The notes below the pieces were generated by a model. That model had not been told where the DNA came from and made no database searches. It worked only from the letters and a program-made list of their open reading frames with translations. A DNA stretch of 64,000 nucleotides from Variovorax ginsengisoli (GTDB taxonomy: Bacteria > Pseudomonadota > Gammaproteobacteria > Burkholderiales > Burkholderiaceae_C). The translations under genes and the position numbers were made by a program. The stretch is from positions 99,146-163,145 of the forward strand of contig NZ_JAUJZH010000018.1 in the NCBI RefSeq assembly GCF_030486595.1, read 5' to 3'. Shown in pieces: positions 1 through 8,109 of this stretch (positions are counted from its first letter, which is position 1; every line of letters starts with the position of its first letter).

Positions 1-3000
1 CTGGCGGCGGAGCGCGAGAGCATGCTGGCCGAGATCCTGCAGCGCAGCACCTCGATGCGCGTGCTACAGGTCAACGAGGCGCTGAAGGTCCAGCCTGACA
101 CCGTCTATGTCATTCCGCCCGGCAAGGCTCTCCAATCGGCCGATGGCTATCTGCAACTGGCCGACCTCGACCGTGTCCCCGGCAAGCGCATGGCGGTCGA
201 CCTGTTCTTCCGCGGGCTCGCGGACACCCATGGCCCGCACGCCGGGGCGGTGGTGCTGTCCGGCGGCGACGGCGACGGCGCCATCGGAATCAAGCGCATC
301 AAGGAACGCGGCGGCCTCACCATCGCGCAAGACCCGGCCGAAGCCGAGCATCCCGGCATGCCGGCCGCAGCGATCGCCACCGGCATGGTGGACTGGATCC
401 TGCCGGTGGCCGAAATCCCATCCCGCCTGCTCGACTACTACGGCATCGAGAAGCGGCTGCGCCTGCCGCCGGAAGAGGGCCCGCATCCGGCCCTGGCGGC
501 CGGCACCGCGGCGGCCGACGAAGCCCCGTTGCGAGACGTCCTGGCCTTCCTGCGCGCGCGCACCGGCCGCGACTTCTCCTATTACAAGCGCGCGACCATC
601 GTGCGCCGGATCGCGCGCCGGATGCAGGTCAACGGCGTTGACAGCCTGACGGCGTACCTCGATTGCCTGCGCACCCGTTCCGGCGAATCCGGGGCGCTGC
701 TGCAGGACCTGCTGATCTCGGTCACCAACTTCTTTCGCGATGCCGAGTGCTTCGACGCGCTGAATCGCCACCTCCCGGCGCTGTTCGAAGGCAAGGGGCC
801 GAACGACGCCGTGCGTGTGTGGGTGGCCGCCTGCGCAACCGGCGAGGAGGCCTACTCGATCGCGATCCTGCTGCTGGAGCACGCCCGCACGCTGGAGGCC
901 CCGCCCACCCTTCAGCTCTTCGCTTCCGACCTCGACGACCGCGCGGTCCAGACCGGCCGCGAGGGCCGCTATCCGCTGGCCATCCAGGCCGACCTCTCGC
1001 CCGAGCGGTTGAGGCGCTATTTCATCAAGGAGCACGACGGCTACCGGGTTCGCCGCGAGGTGCGCGAGATGGTCCTGTTCGCCTCCCACGACCTGCTGCG
1101 CGACTCGCCTTTCTCACGGCTCGACCTGATCAGCTGCCGCAACCTGCTGATCTACCTGGATCCGACGGCGCAGGCCCGCGTCTTCGAGGTGCTGGGCTTT
1201 GCGCTGATGCCTCACGGCCGCCTCTTCCTCGGCGTCTCCGAATCGGTGGAGGACGGCAACCCGCATTTCCGCGTGCTCGACAAGAAGCACCGCATCTATG
1301 CCCGCCGCGACGTGCCGATCGCGGGGATTCCGCTGCCGGCCGGGCCGAGCAGCCTGGCCCTTGCGATGGACGTCGGGCATGCCCTGCGCGAAGCGCCGAT
1401 CGTGGCCGGTCGCGTCTTCCAGCAGGCTTCGCTCGGGTCGAGCCGCGCCGGTGCGGACGGGCGCAGCGCGTCCTGGGGCGACGTGCACCTGAAGCTGCTG
1501 GAGCACCTCTGCGCGCCGTCGCTGCTGATCGATCGAAACGACGACATCGTCCATCTGTCGGCCAGCGCGGGCCGGTTCCTGCACTATGGCGCCGGCGAGC
1601 CGACACGCAACCTGCTGCGGCTGGCGCTCGCGGACCTGCGCATCGAATTGCGCGCGGCGCTGCACCAGGCCACGCGCACCGGCCTGCCGGTCGAGTCCCC
1701 GCCCACGGCGGTGACGATCGACGGCAGTACGCGCCGGATCGCGATCCGCGTGATCCCGGTGCGCGACGGTGGGCTGGATTTCACGCTGGTCATCTTCGAT
1801 TCGCCGCCGCAGCCGGGCCTGGATTCCACTGCGCCGCCGCCGGCGCGCGCGGATGCCGATCCGCTCGTCCAGCAGCTCGACCACGAACTCGAGCGCATGC
1901 GCTCCCACCTGCAGGACACGGTCGAGCAGTACGAGAACTCGACCCAGGAACTCAAGGCCAGCAACGAAGAACTCCAGGCGATCAACGAGGAGCTTCGCTC
2001 GGCCACGGAAGAACTGGAGACCAGCCGCGAAGAGCTGCAGTCGATCAACGAGGAGCTGACCACCGTCAACCACGAACTCAAGTGCAAGGTAGACGAGCTC
2101 GCGCATGCCAACAGCGACATGCAGAACCTCATGAACGCGACCGCGATCGCCACCGTCTTTCTCGACCGCGACCTGCGCATCACGCGCTACACGCCTGCCG
2201 CGGTGCGCCTGTTCAACCTGATTCCCGGCGACGTCGGTCGACCGTTGTCCGACCTCGCCTCGCAGCTGCAATACCCCGCGCTGGGCGACGACGCGGCCCA
2301 TGTGCTCGACAAGCTGATTCCCATCGAACGCGAGGTCGGGCGCGACGACGGCAGCTGGTTCATGGCCCGCCTGCTTCCCTACCGGACCACCGAGGACCGC
2401 ATCGCGGGCGTCGTGCTGTCGTTCATCAACATCACCGAGCGCAAGCAGGCCGAGCAGGTGAGCCAGTGGCTGTCGACGGTGGTCGCCTCGTCGGTCGACG
2501 CCATCATCAGCTTCTCGCTCGAAGGACAGATCCTGAGCTGGAACAGCGGCGCGCAGCGCATCTTCGGCTATGCGGCCGAAGAGGCCGTCGGCCGCTCGAT
2601 CACGATGCTCGCACCGGATGGGGATCCGCTCGAGCGGTTGGGCATCCTCGAACGCGTGAGGCACAACCAGAGCGTCGAGAACCTGGAGACCGTGTATGTC
2701 GCGAAGGACGGGACGCGGATCGAGCTGTCGCTCACGGTCTCGCCGATCGTCGATGCGCGCCGCGCCGTCGTCGGCGCCACGGCGACCGCGCGCGACATCG
2801 GGGAAGCCAAGCGTGCGCAGGAGGCGCTGCGCCGCAGCGAGGAACACCTGCGGCTGGTGGTCGAGAACGCGCGCGACTACGCCATCTTCTCCACCGACAT
2901 CCACCGGGTCATCACGAGCTGGAACGCCGGTGCCGAGCGCCTGCTCGGCTACTCCGAGGCCGAAGTCAAGGGACTTCAGGCAGACATCATCTTCACGCCC

Positions 3001-4407
3001 GAAGACCGGGCCGCCAATGCGCCCAGGCAGGAAGCCGAGACCGCCACGTTCAACGAGCGCGCCGCGGACGAACGCTTCCACCAGCGCAAGGACGGCACGC
3101 GCTTCTGGGGCAGCGGCGTGCTGATGCGCATGCATGACGAAAGCGGGCGCGTGATCGGCTTCGTCAAGGTGCTGCAGGATCAAACCGTGGCGCGGGAAGC
3201 GCAAGCGGCGCTCGAGCGCAGCCAGTCGAACCTGCTGGAGGCCCTGCGTCAGAACGAGCACGCCCGGGCCGAACTCGAATCGGCGGACGCCGCCAAGGAC
3301 CGCTTCATCGCCGTGCTGTCGCACGAACTGCGCAATCCCCTGGCCTCGATGGCGAGCGCGTCCGACCTGCTGGCCGGCGACCAGGCGGACGCGGACGAGC
3401 GGCGGCGTGCCGCGCAGGTGGTCCAGCGCCAGGTGCGCAGCATGAAGCTGCTCGTCGACGACCTGCTCGATGTCTCTCGCCTGGCGATCGGGCAACTCGA
3501 GCTGCGCCGACTCGACGTCACCGTCGCGAACCTCGTCGGCGCGGCCGTCGAGACCGCCATCCCGCTGATCGAGGCCGCGGGACACACGCTCAAGATCGAA
3601 CTGCCTTCGACGCCGGTCCATGTGCATGTCGATCCCTTGCGCATCGGCCAGGCCCTCGTGAACCTGCTCGCCAACGCGGCGCGCTACACGCCCGCAGGTG
3701 GCGCGCTGCTGCTGGCCGCGCAGTCCGAGGCCGATTCGGTGCGCATCTCGGTGGTCGACAATGGCGTCGGCATGGAGCCCGAAACTATCGCGCGCATCTT
3801 CGAGCTCTATGCCCAGGGCCCCGCCGCGACGGACCGCGCCAACGAAGGGCTCGGCATCGGCCTGGCCCTGGTGCGCAGCATCGTGGAGCAGCACGGCGGG
3901 CGCATCGAGGCCTTCAGCGACGGCCTGGGCCGAGGCAGCCGGTTCAGCGTGACCCTGCCGCTGGCAGCGCCGGTGGCGGAGCCGGCCCAAGCCGCGAAGC
4001 CGGAACCTGCGCGGTCGCCAACGCCGCTTCGGATCCTGGTGGCCGACGACAACGTCGACGCCGGCTGGACGCTCGGCCGGCTGCTGCAGCTGGCGGGCCA
4101 CGAGACCATGGTGGTGTCGAATGGGACGCAGGCGCTCGAGACGGCCGCACGCCAGCATCCGGATGCGGCGATCCTCGACATCGGCATGCCGGACATCAAC
4201 GGCGTCGACGTGGCACGCGCCCTGCGGGAGCAAGCCTGGGCGGCGCGGATGGCGCTGGTCGCCCTCAGCGGATGGGGCGACGCGGCCACCCGTCACGACG
4301 GCGCCCAGGTCTTCGATGCGCACCTCACCAAGCCGGCGAGCACCGCCAAGGTGCTCGAGGCCGTGATCCGGGCGCGGGAGGCCCGGGCCCGGGCTCAGGA
4401 AGACTGA
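1..4407 (+). CDS. CheB-CheR-PAS hybrid histidine kinase with C-terminal receiver (5' partial)
   Basis: The reading frame is open from base 1, so the N-terminus lies outside the window. Numbering from the ATG at 22, the order is: end of a CheB methylesterase domain (1-145, with Asp in SGGDGDGAIG), CheR methyltransferase (about 170-425, SAM motif VAACATGEEAYS), a long coiled coil of NEEL repeats (625-700), three PAS domains (starting near 700, 815 and 943), HisKA (SHELRNPLAS near 1098), HATPase (NLLANAARYTP near 1213) and a receiver with phosphoacceptor Asp near 1385. CheB/CheR/PAS kinases of this layout are large sensory hybrids, often tied to stress or general responses rather than flagellar chemotaxis. 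No chemotaxis genes are visible. The 3' end overlaps the converging response regulator by 13 bp. The family assignment is certain; the signal sensed is unknown. Confidence 0.95.
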   Translation: MAAERESMLAEILQRSTSMRVLQVNEALKVQPDTVYVIPPGKALQSADGYLQLADLDRVPGKRMAVDLFFRGLADTHGPHAGAVVLSGGDGDGAIGIKRIKERGGLTIAQDPAEAEHPGMPAAAIATGMVDWILPVAEIPSRLLDYYGIEKRLRLPPEEGPHPALAAGTAAADEAPLRDVLAFLRARTGRDFSYYKRATIVRRIARRMQVNGVDSLTAYLDCLRTRSGESGALLQDLLISVTNFFRDAECFDALNRHLPALFEGKGPNDAVRVWVAACATGEEAYSIAILLLEHARTLEAPPTLQLFASDLDDRAVQTGREGRYPLAIQADLSPERLRRYFIKEHDGYRVRREVREMVLFASHDLLRDSPFSRLDLISCRNLLIYLDPTAQARVFEVLGFALMPHGRLFLGVSESVEDGNPHFRVLDKKHRIYARRDVPIAGIPLPAGPSSLALAMDVGHALREAPIVAGRVFQQASLGSSRAGADGRSASWGDVHLKLLEHLCAPSLLIDRNDDIVHLSASAGRFLHYGAGEPTRNLLRLALADLRIELRAALHQATRTGLPVESPPTAVTIDGSTRRIAIRVIPVRDGGLDFTLVIFDSPPQPGLDSTAPPPARADADPLVQQLDHELERMRSHLQDTVEQYENSTQELKASNEELQAINEELRSATEELETSREELQSINEELTTVNHELKCKVDELAHANSDMQNLMNATAIATVFLDRDLRITRYTPAAVRLFNLIPGDVGRPLSDLASQLQYPALGDDAAHVLDKLIPIEREVGRDDGSWFMARLLPYRTTEDRIAGVVLSFINITERKQAEQVSQWLSTVVASSVDAIISFSLEGQILSWNSGAQRIFGYAAEEAVGRSITMLAPDGDPLERLGILERVRHNQSVENLETVYVAKDGTRIELSLTVSPIVDARRAVVGATATARDIGEAKRAQEALRRSEEHLRLVVENARDYAIFSTDIHRVITSWNAGAERLLGYSEAEVKGLQADIIFTPEDRAANAPRQEAETATFNERAADERFHQRKDGTRFWGSGVLMRMHDESGRVIGFVKVLQDQTVAREAQAALERSQSNLLEALRQNEHARAELESADAAKDRFIAVLSHELRNPLASMASASDLLAGDQADADERRRAAQVVQRQVRSMKLLVDDLLDVSRLAIGQLELRRLDVTVANLVGAAVETAIPLIEAAGHTLKIELPSTPVHVHVDPLRIGQALVNLLANAARYTPAGGALLLAAQSEADSVRISVVDNGVGMEPETIARIFELYAQGPAATDRANEGLGIGLALVRSIVEQHGGRIEAFSDGLGRGSRFSVTLPLAAPVAEPAQAAKPEPARSPTPLRILVADDNVDAGWTLGRLLQLAGHETMVVSNGTQALETAARQHPDAAILDIGMPDINGVDVARALREQAWAARMALVALSGWGDAATRHDGAQVFDAHLTKPASTAKVLEAVIRAREARARAQED

Positions 4408-5777
4408 TACTCCTTGAGCCGGTTGTACAGCGTCTTCATGCTGATGCCGAGCAGCGCCGCCGTCGGCTCCTTGCGCCGCCGGCAGTGCTCGTAGGTGGCG
4501 AGGATCAGTTCGCGCTCGACGTCGGCCAGCGGCGTTCCGACCCTGAAACTGAGCGCCGGGGCGTCGGGATCGCCCGGCGATGCCGCCGCGGCCGCGTCAC
4601 CCGCGACGGCGCCCGGCCCGTGCTGCCCGGGCGTGAGCCATCGCTCGTCGATCACCTCGCCTTCCGCCATGACCCAGGCGCGTTGCACGGCGTTGCGCAG
4701 TTCCCGCACGTTGCCGGGCCAGGGGTAGCCGGCCAGGTGCGCGAGCGCGCCCGGCGCGAAGCGCTTGCGCTGGTGCTCCTGGTCCTCGAGCTCGCGCAGG
4801 AAGCTGTCCGCCAGCAGCGGCACGTCCTCGAGGCGCTCGCGCAGCGGCGGCAGGTGGATCGGGAAGACGTTGACCCGATAGAACAGGTCCTCGCGCAGCG
4901 ATCCGTCGGCGACCGCCTGCGCGGCGTCCCGGTTGGTGGCGGCGATGATCCTGACGTCGGTCTGCTGCACCTGGGTCGAGCCGACCCGCATGAAGGTGGC
5001 GCTTTCGAGCACGCGCAAGAGCTTGACCTGGAGCGCGGGTGGCATCTCGGTGAGCTCGTCCAGGAACAGCGTGCCGCCGCGGGCGCGCTCGAAGAAGCCG
5101 TGGTGCTGGCGGTCGGCGCCGGTGAAGCTGCCGCGCTCGTGGCCGAAGATCTCGCTCTCGATCAGGTTCGGCGACAACGCGCCGCAATTGACCGCGAGGA
5201 AGGGCAGTTCCCGGCGCCGGCTCAGGTCGTGCACGGCGCGGGCCACCAGTTCCTTGCCAGTGCCGCTCTCCCCATGGACGAAGACGGTCACGGCGGTCCC
5301 CGCGACGCGCGCGACCTGCTGGAACACTCTCTGCATCGACAGCGAGGCGCCGATCAGCGCCCCGAAGCGGCCGGTCTCGCGCCACTCCTGATTCATCTGC
5401 TCGACCTGCGCGCGCAGCCGGGACGGACGAATCAGGCGCGCCAGCAGGCCCTTCAGGTGCTCGGGGTTGATCGGCTTGACCAGGTAGTCGGCAGCCCCCA
5501 GTTGCAAGGCCCGGATGGAGGTCTCCAGGGTCGCATGGCCGGTCATGAGGACGATCTCTGTGTCGGAGAGCAGCTCGCCGCTCTCGAACATCTCGAGCCC
5601 GCTGCCGTCGGGCAGGTGCAGGTCCAGCAGCATGAGGTCCGGCTGCTGGGTCGCGAGCAGGCGCCGGGCCGCATCCAGGGAAGGCGCGACCGACACCGTA
5701 TGGCGCTCGCGCGCGATCAGGCTGCCCAGCATGCGGGCCGCGTCCTCGTCGTCTTCCACGATCAGCGCGTGTCCCAT
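4395..5777 (-). CDS. NtrC-family sigma54-dependent response regulator
   Basis: This 460-residue protein has a receiver domain (1-120, phosphoacceptor Asp52 in LLDLHLPDG), an AAA+ sigma54-activator domain (Walker A GESGTGKE near 168, LDELTEMP Walker B) and a C-terminal Fis-type helix-turn-helix (ending GISMKTLYNRLKEYQ). The sigma54-contact loop reads GSFTGA instead of the usual GAFTGA, a conservative change. It should activate sigma54 promoters when phosphorylated. The gene starts inside the 3' end of a small H-box protein gene (16 bp overlap, same strand) and converges on the large hybrid kinase. Both neighbours are candidate phosphodonors; the pairing is inference. Confidence 0.95.
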   Translation of the reverse strand: MGHALIVEDDEDAARMLGSLIARERHTVSVAPSLDAARRLLATQQPDLMLLDLHLPDGSGLEMFESGELLSDTEIVLMTGHATLETSIRALQLGAADYLVKPINPEHLKGLLARLIRPSRLRAQVEQMNQEWRETGRFGALIGASLSMQRVFQQVARVAGTAVTVFVHGESGTGKELVARAVHDLSRRRELPFLAVNCGALSPNLIESEIFGHERGSFTGADRQHHGFFERARGGTLFLDELTEMPPALQVKLLRVLESATFMRVGSTQVQQTDVRIIAATNRDAAQAVADGSLREDLFYRVNVFPIHLPPLRERLEDVPLLADSFLRELEDQEHQRKRFAPGALAHLAGYPWPGNVRELRNAVQRAWVMAEGEVIDERWLTPGQHGPGAVAGDAAAAASPGDPDAPALSFRVGTPLADVERELILATYEHCRRRKEPTAALLGISMKTLYNRLKEYQSS

Positions 5778-6145
5778 GGGATCTGCCTGGCGTCCGCCGG
5801 GGAGGATCGCGCCACCGGATGCAGTTCGAGCGCCAGGTCATGCAGGTCATCCGCCAGGCCGGTCAGGCGCGCCAGCTGCCGCGAGATCAGGCCCAACGCT
5901 TCGGCCCGCAGGGCGGCGTCGTCGGGCGCGGCTTCGAGCAGGCTGACGGCGCTCATCAAGGTGCCCACGGGTGTGCGCAGGTCATGGTCGAACCGGGCCA
6001 GCCGCGCGGCCGCGTCGGCGAGTTGCGCGCGCGACCTCTCGCGCAGCGCCTCGGCGGTTTCGCGCGGCCCGGAGCGGGGTCGCGAAAGACCCATGCCGAG
6101 CAACGCGACCGCAACGACCGCGCCAAGAAGATACCGATGCTTCAT
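5762..6145 (-). CDS. Membrane-anchored H-box (DHp-like) protein lacking an ATPase domain
   Basis: The 127-residue product has one N-terminal transmembrane segment (about 6-21), a helical region and a histidine-kinase H-box, FDHDLRTPVG, with His54. It then ends about 70 residues later with no N, G1 or G2 boxes, so it cannot bind ATP as a kinase would. The start has a good Shine-Dalgarno (GGAGGGG, 8 bases away). It overlaps the following sigma54 regulator gene by 16 bp, which implies co-translation. It could be a phosphotransfer intermediate, a dimerisation partner of the CheB/CheR hybrid kinase, or a phosphatase. It could also be a decayed kinase, but the clean operon overlap and the intact H-box argue for a maintained gene. 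Confidence 0.75.
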   Translation of the reverse strand: MKHRYLLGAVVAVALLGMGLSRPRSGPRETAEALRERSRAQLADAAARLARFDHDLRTPVGTLMSAVSLLEAAPDDAALRAEALGLISRQLARLTGLADDLHDLALELHPVARSSPADARQIPWDTR

Positions 6146-6244
6146 GAGGGCGTCCCCTCCCGGGGGACTGCAGAGTGTGCGCCGTCCCGCCTTGCTTGGC
6201 GACAGGGATCTGCCCGCCCGCGCCCGGCACCACCGCCCCGGGAC

Positions 6245-6496
6245 TCAATGCGCGCCGTGGAGATCGGGCGGACAAGCCGCCGAATTCCCCACATGCCGCG
6301 AATAGAGTTCGTCCACCGTCCTCATCCAGACTTCGACGGCCGTTTGCAATTCGACATCGGCGTCTATTTCGTCCTGCGGCAGCGGAATTCCTTCTTCGAC
6401 GTATTTGTCGCTGAAAGGAAGTCGCCGCATCGGGTATTTCGGGATTCGTACATCGGCCATTCGCAGGACAGCCTCTTTGCGGTAGGTGGTCAGCAT
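6245..6496 (-). CDS. Hypothetical protein, 83 residues
   Basis: I do not recognise this protein. I chose the start (MLTTYRKEAV) because GGAG lies 6 bases upstream; an in-frame ATG 18 bases earlier has no ribosome site. The sequence is soluble and charged, with an acidic middle (PQDEIDADVELQTAVEVWM) and no signal peptide or membrane segment. It stands alone between the two-component genes and a small divergent gene. Codon use is less biased than in its neighbours. Confidence 0.55.
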   Translation of the reverse strand: MLTTYRKEAVLRMADVRIPKYPMRRLPFSDKYVEEGIPLPQDEIDADVELQTAVEVWMRTVDELYSRHVGNSAACPPDLHGAH

Positions 6497-6823
6497 GCTT
6501 GTCTCCACTGTCATTTGAGAAAATACTAACCGAACAAGAGCGCGGATTTCCAGCACTGAATTGCGATGGACCCGGGCCACGGGGGCTTTGCGGCAATCTG
6601 TGCTGCAGTTTTTTCCAGCGCCCGGCAATCGCTGCCGGACAGCGGTCCGAATTCAATTGCCGCTGTCGTTTCATTGACTGTCGACCAACGGCCGACGGGC
6701 CCCATGCCGTCCGCGACCTTCAACCCTTCGAACCATCGAAAGAGGGCTGACAACGGCGAGTCGAGACGCTATATTTTTCAGCCGAAGGGGAGAGGGCAGG
6801 GCTCTTTGTTGGAGGTCATGGCG

Positions 6824-7087
6824 ATGTCGTCCGACGCTGCAGTTCATCGGTTCGAATACGACGGTTGGTTTGTGGTGGTTGAGTTGGACGGGTCCACTTC
6901 GGAAGGCGTGTCCTCGGGGCACGCCGATCTTCAATGGAAGGACGGGCACCGATGTCGGATTTCCCTCGCCGGGAAGTACGCCGATCGGGCGAGTGCCATC
7001 GTGGCGCTCGCCCAGAGATCGCGCGCCTTCATCGACGACTGGGACATCCGGCGAGCGGAGCGCGCTTCACCCTTCATCGATCAGTAG
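6824..7087 (+). CDS. Hypothetical protein, 87 residues
   Basis: I do not recognise this protein. The start was chosen at the ATG 8 bases after GGAGG; an ATG 6 bases earlier is too close to that site. The sequence begins MSSDAAVHRFEYDGW and looks like a small alpha/beta domain, with a strand-rich first half (WFVVVELDG) and a helical end (ASAIVALAQRSRAFIDDW). There is no signal peptide. It converges on the Hsp20 gene pair. Confidence 0.55.
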   Translation: MSSDAAVHRFEYDGWFVVVELDGSTSEGVSSGHADLQWKDGHRCRISLAGKYADRASAIVALAQRSRAFIDDWDIRRAERASPFIDQ

Positions 7088-7156
7088 CGCGGACCCACTG
7101 CCCAGCCATGCGGGCGAGCGGATCTGCATCGCAGACCGCGCTCGCCCTCGCGGCGC

Positions 7157-7558
7157 TCAGTTCACCTGCACGTTGATCCGCCTCGGCTGTGCGTGCTCGG
7201 CCTTGGGAATGCGCAACTTGAGCACCCCCTGCGCGAGTTCCGCCGAGATCTTCTCCGTGTCGAGTTCCTTGCTGAGCGTGAAGGTCCGGTGGAACCGGCC
7301 CAGGCCGACCTCGGTATGGCTCGATTGCAGCCCCTCGGGGACGGACAGGTCGATCTCGCCTTCGATCGTCAGCAGGTCGGATTCGACGTTCAGGTGCAGC
7401 TTGTCGCGCGGCACGCCGGGCAGGTCGGCATAGAGCGTGATTCCAGAGCTGTCTTCGATCACGTCCACGGGCGGCGTCAGGGTCGCGTCGGTGAAGCGCC
7501 GTTCGTCCGACCGGGCCGGAACGTTGGAAGATTCACTGGTCTTCTGGATGTCGTTCAT
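7157..7558 (-). CDS. Small heat shock protein Hsp20, second of a tandem pair
   Basis: The 133-residue protein has a central alpha-crystallin domain (roughly 30-125) with the family signature GVLKLRIPK near its end, and a C-terminal RRINVQVN that resembles an extended I-x-V tail. It is an ATP-independent holdase that binds unfolding proteins and hands them to DnaK/ClpB. The start at MNDIQKTSES has GGAG 7 bases upstream. It lies 13 bp after the stop of another Hsp20 gene on the same strand. The two proteins diverge outside the core, so they may form mixed oligomers as the Escherichia IbpA/IbpB pair does. Confidence 0.93.
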   Translation of the reverse strand: MNDIQKTSESSNVPARSDERRFTDATLTPPVDVIEDSSGITLYADLPGVPRDKLHLNVESDLLTIEGEIDLSVPEGLQSSHTEVGLGRFHRTFTLSKELDTEKISAELAQGVLKLRIPKAEHAQPRRINVQVN

Positions 7559-7571
7559 GGTCCTTCTCCTT

Positions 7572-8009
7572 TCACTGGACGGCGATGCGCCGCGGCAGGG
7601 CCGAGGCCCGGCGCTGGACAGTGACATGCACGACGCCATCCCGCGCCTTGGCTTGCACGGAATCGGGGTCAGCGTCGTCGGGCAGGCTCAGCACACGGCG
7701 AAAGGCACCGTCGAAGCGTTCGTTGATGTGCAGCGTCTCCTTGGCCCCGGGAGACGGCTCGGCGCTCTTGCGCTCGCCGGCGATGGTGAGGATGCCGCGG
7801 TCGAGATGAATCTCGAGCGTTGCGGGATCCACCCCAGGGGCCAGGGCGTAGATCTCGACCGTCTTGGCCGTGCTGCCGACGTTGAGGGCGGGAAAGCCGC
7901 TGCGGCCGAAGCCGCGGATCGTGGGAGAGGGATCGAAGGCCTGCTGCATCTCGCGGTGCAGGCGATCCATCTCCGCGAACATGTCGCGAGGGAACAGGGA
8001 TCGGTACAT
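7572..8009 (-). CDS. Small heat shock protein Hsp20, first of a tandem pair
   Basis: The 145-residue protein has an N-terminal region rich in Phe/Met (MYRSLFPRDMFAEMDR), an alpha-crystallin domain (about 45-140) and a C-terminal LPRRIAVQ with the I-x-V type tail that docks neighbouring subunits. The start is the ATG 8 bases after GGAGG; an ATG 15 bases upstream overlaps that ribosome site. It is the promoter-proximal gene of the pair and has a possible heat-shock promoter upstream. The product is a cytoplasmic holdase chaperone. Confidence 0.93.
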   Translation of the reverse strand: MYRSLFPRDMFAEMDRLHREMQQAFDPSPTIRGFGRSGFPALNVGSTAKTVEIYALAPGVDPATLEIHLDRGILTIAGERKSAEPSPGAKETLHINERFDGAFRRVLSLPDDADPDSVQAKARDGVVHVTVQRRASALPRRIAVQ

Positions 8010-8072
8010 GGCGAAAACCTCCATTCAGGGTTGAACGGCGCGCCGGAGGCGTCTCCAGCGCTTCCGGTACCG

Positions 8073-8101
8073 AAACTAGGTGCTCCTCGACCAACTTCAA
8101 G
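8073..8101 (-). promoter_or_regulatory. Possible sigma32-type promoter of the hsp20 pair
   Basis: On the minus strand CTTGAAG is followed 14 bases later by CCTAGTTT, close to the heat-shock consensus (CTTGAAA, then CCCCATNT). It lies about 65 bases before the first hsp20 start. It falls directly behind the TIR gene stop, so hsp20 transcription can start independently of that cluster. The call is based on position and partial consensus only. Confidence 0.4.
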
Positions 8102-8109
8102 AGGGGCGC

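Noticed and set aside
1114..4323. Very long minus-strand open frame (over 1000 codons) across the hybrid kinase
   Set aside because: It is the mirror of a strongly biased GC-rich gene; it has no ribosome site, no family motif and an Arg/Ala/Gly-rich composition.
6529..6753. Minus-strand frame starting with TTG upstream of the 83-residue hypothetical gene
   Set aside because: It reads plausibly (FEGLKVADGMGPVGRW) but has no ATG at its start and no ribosome site, and nothing supports it.
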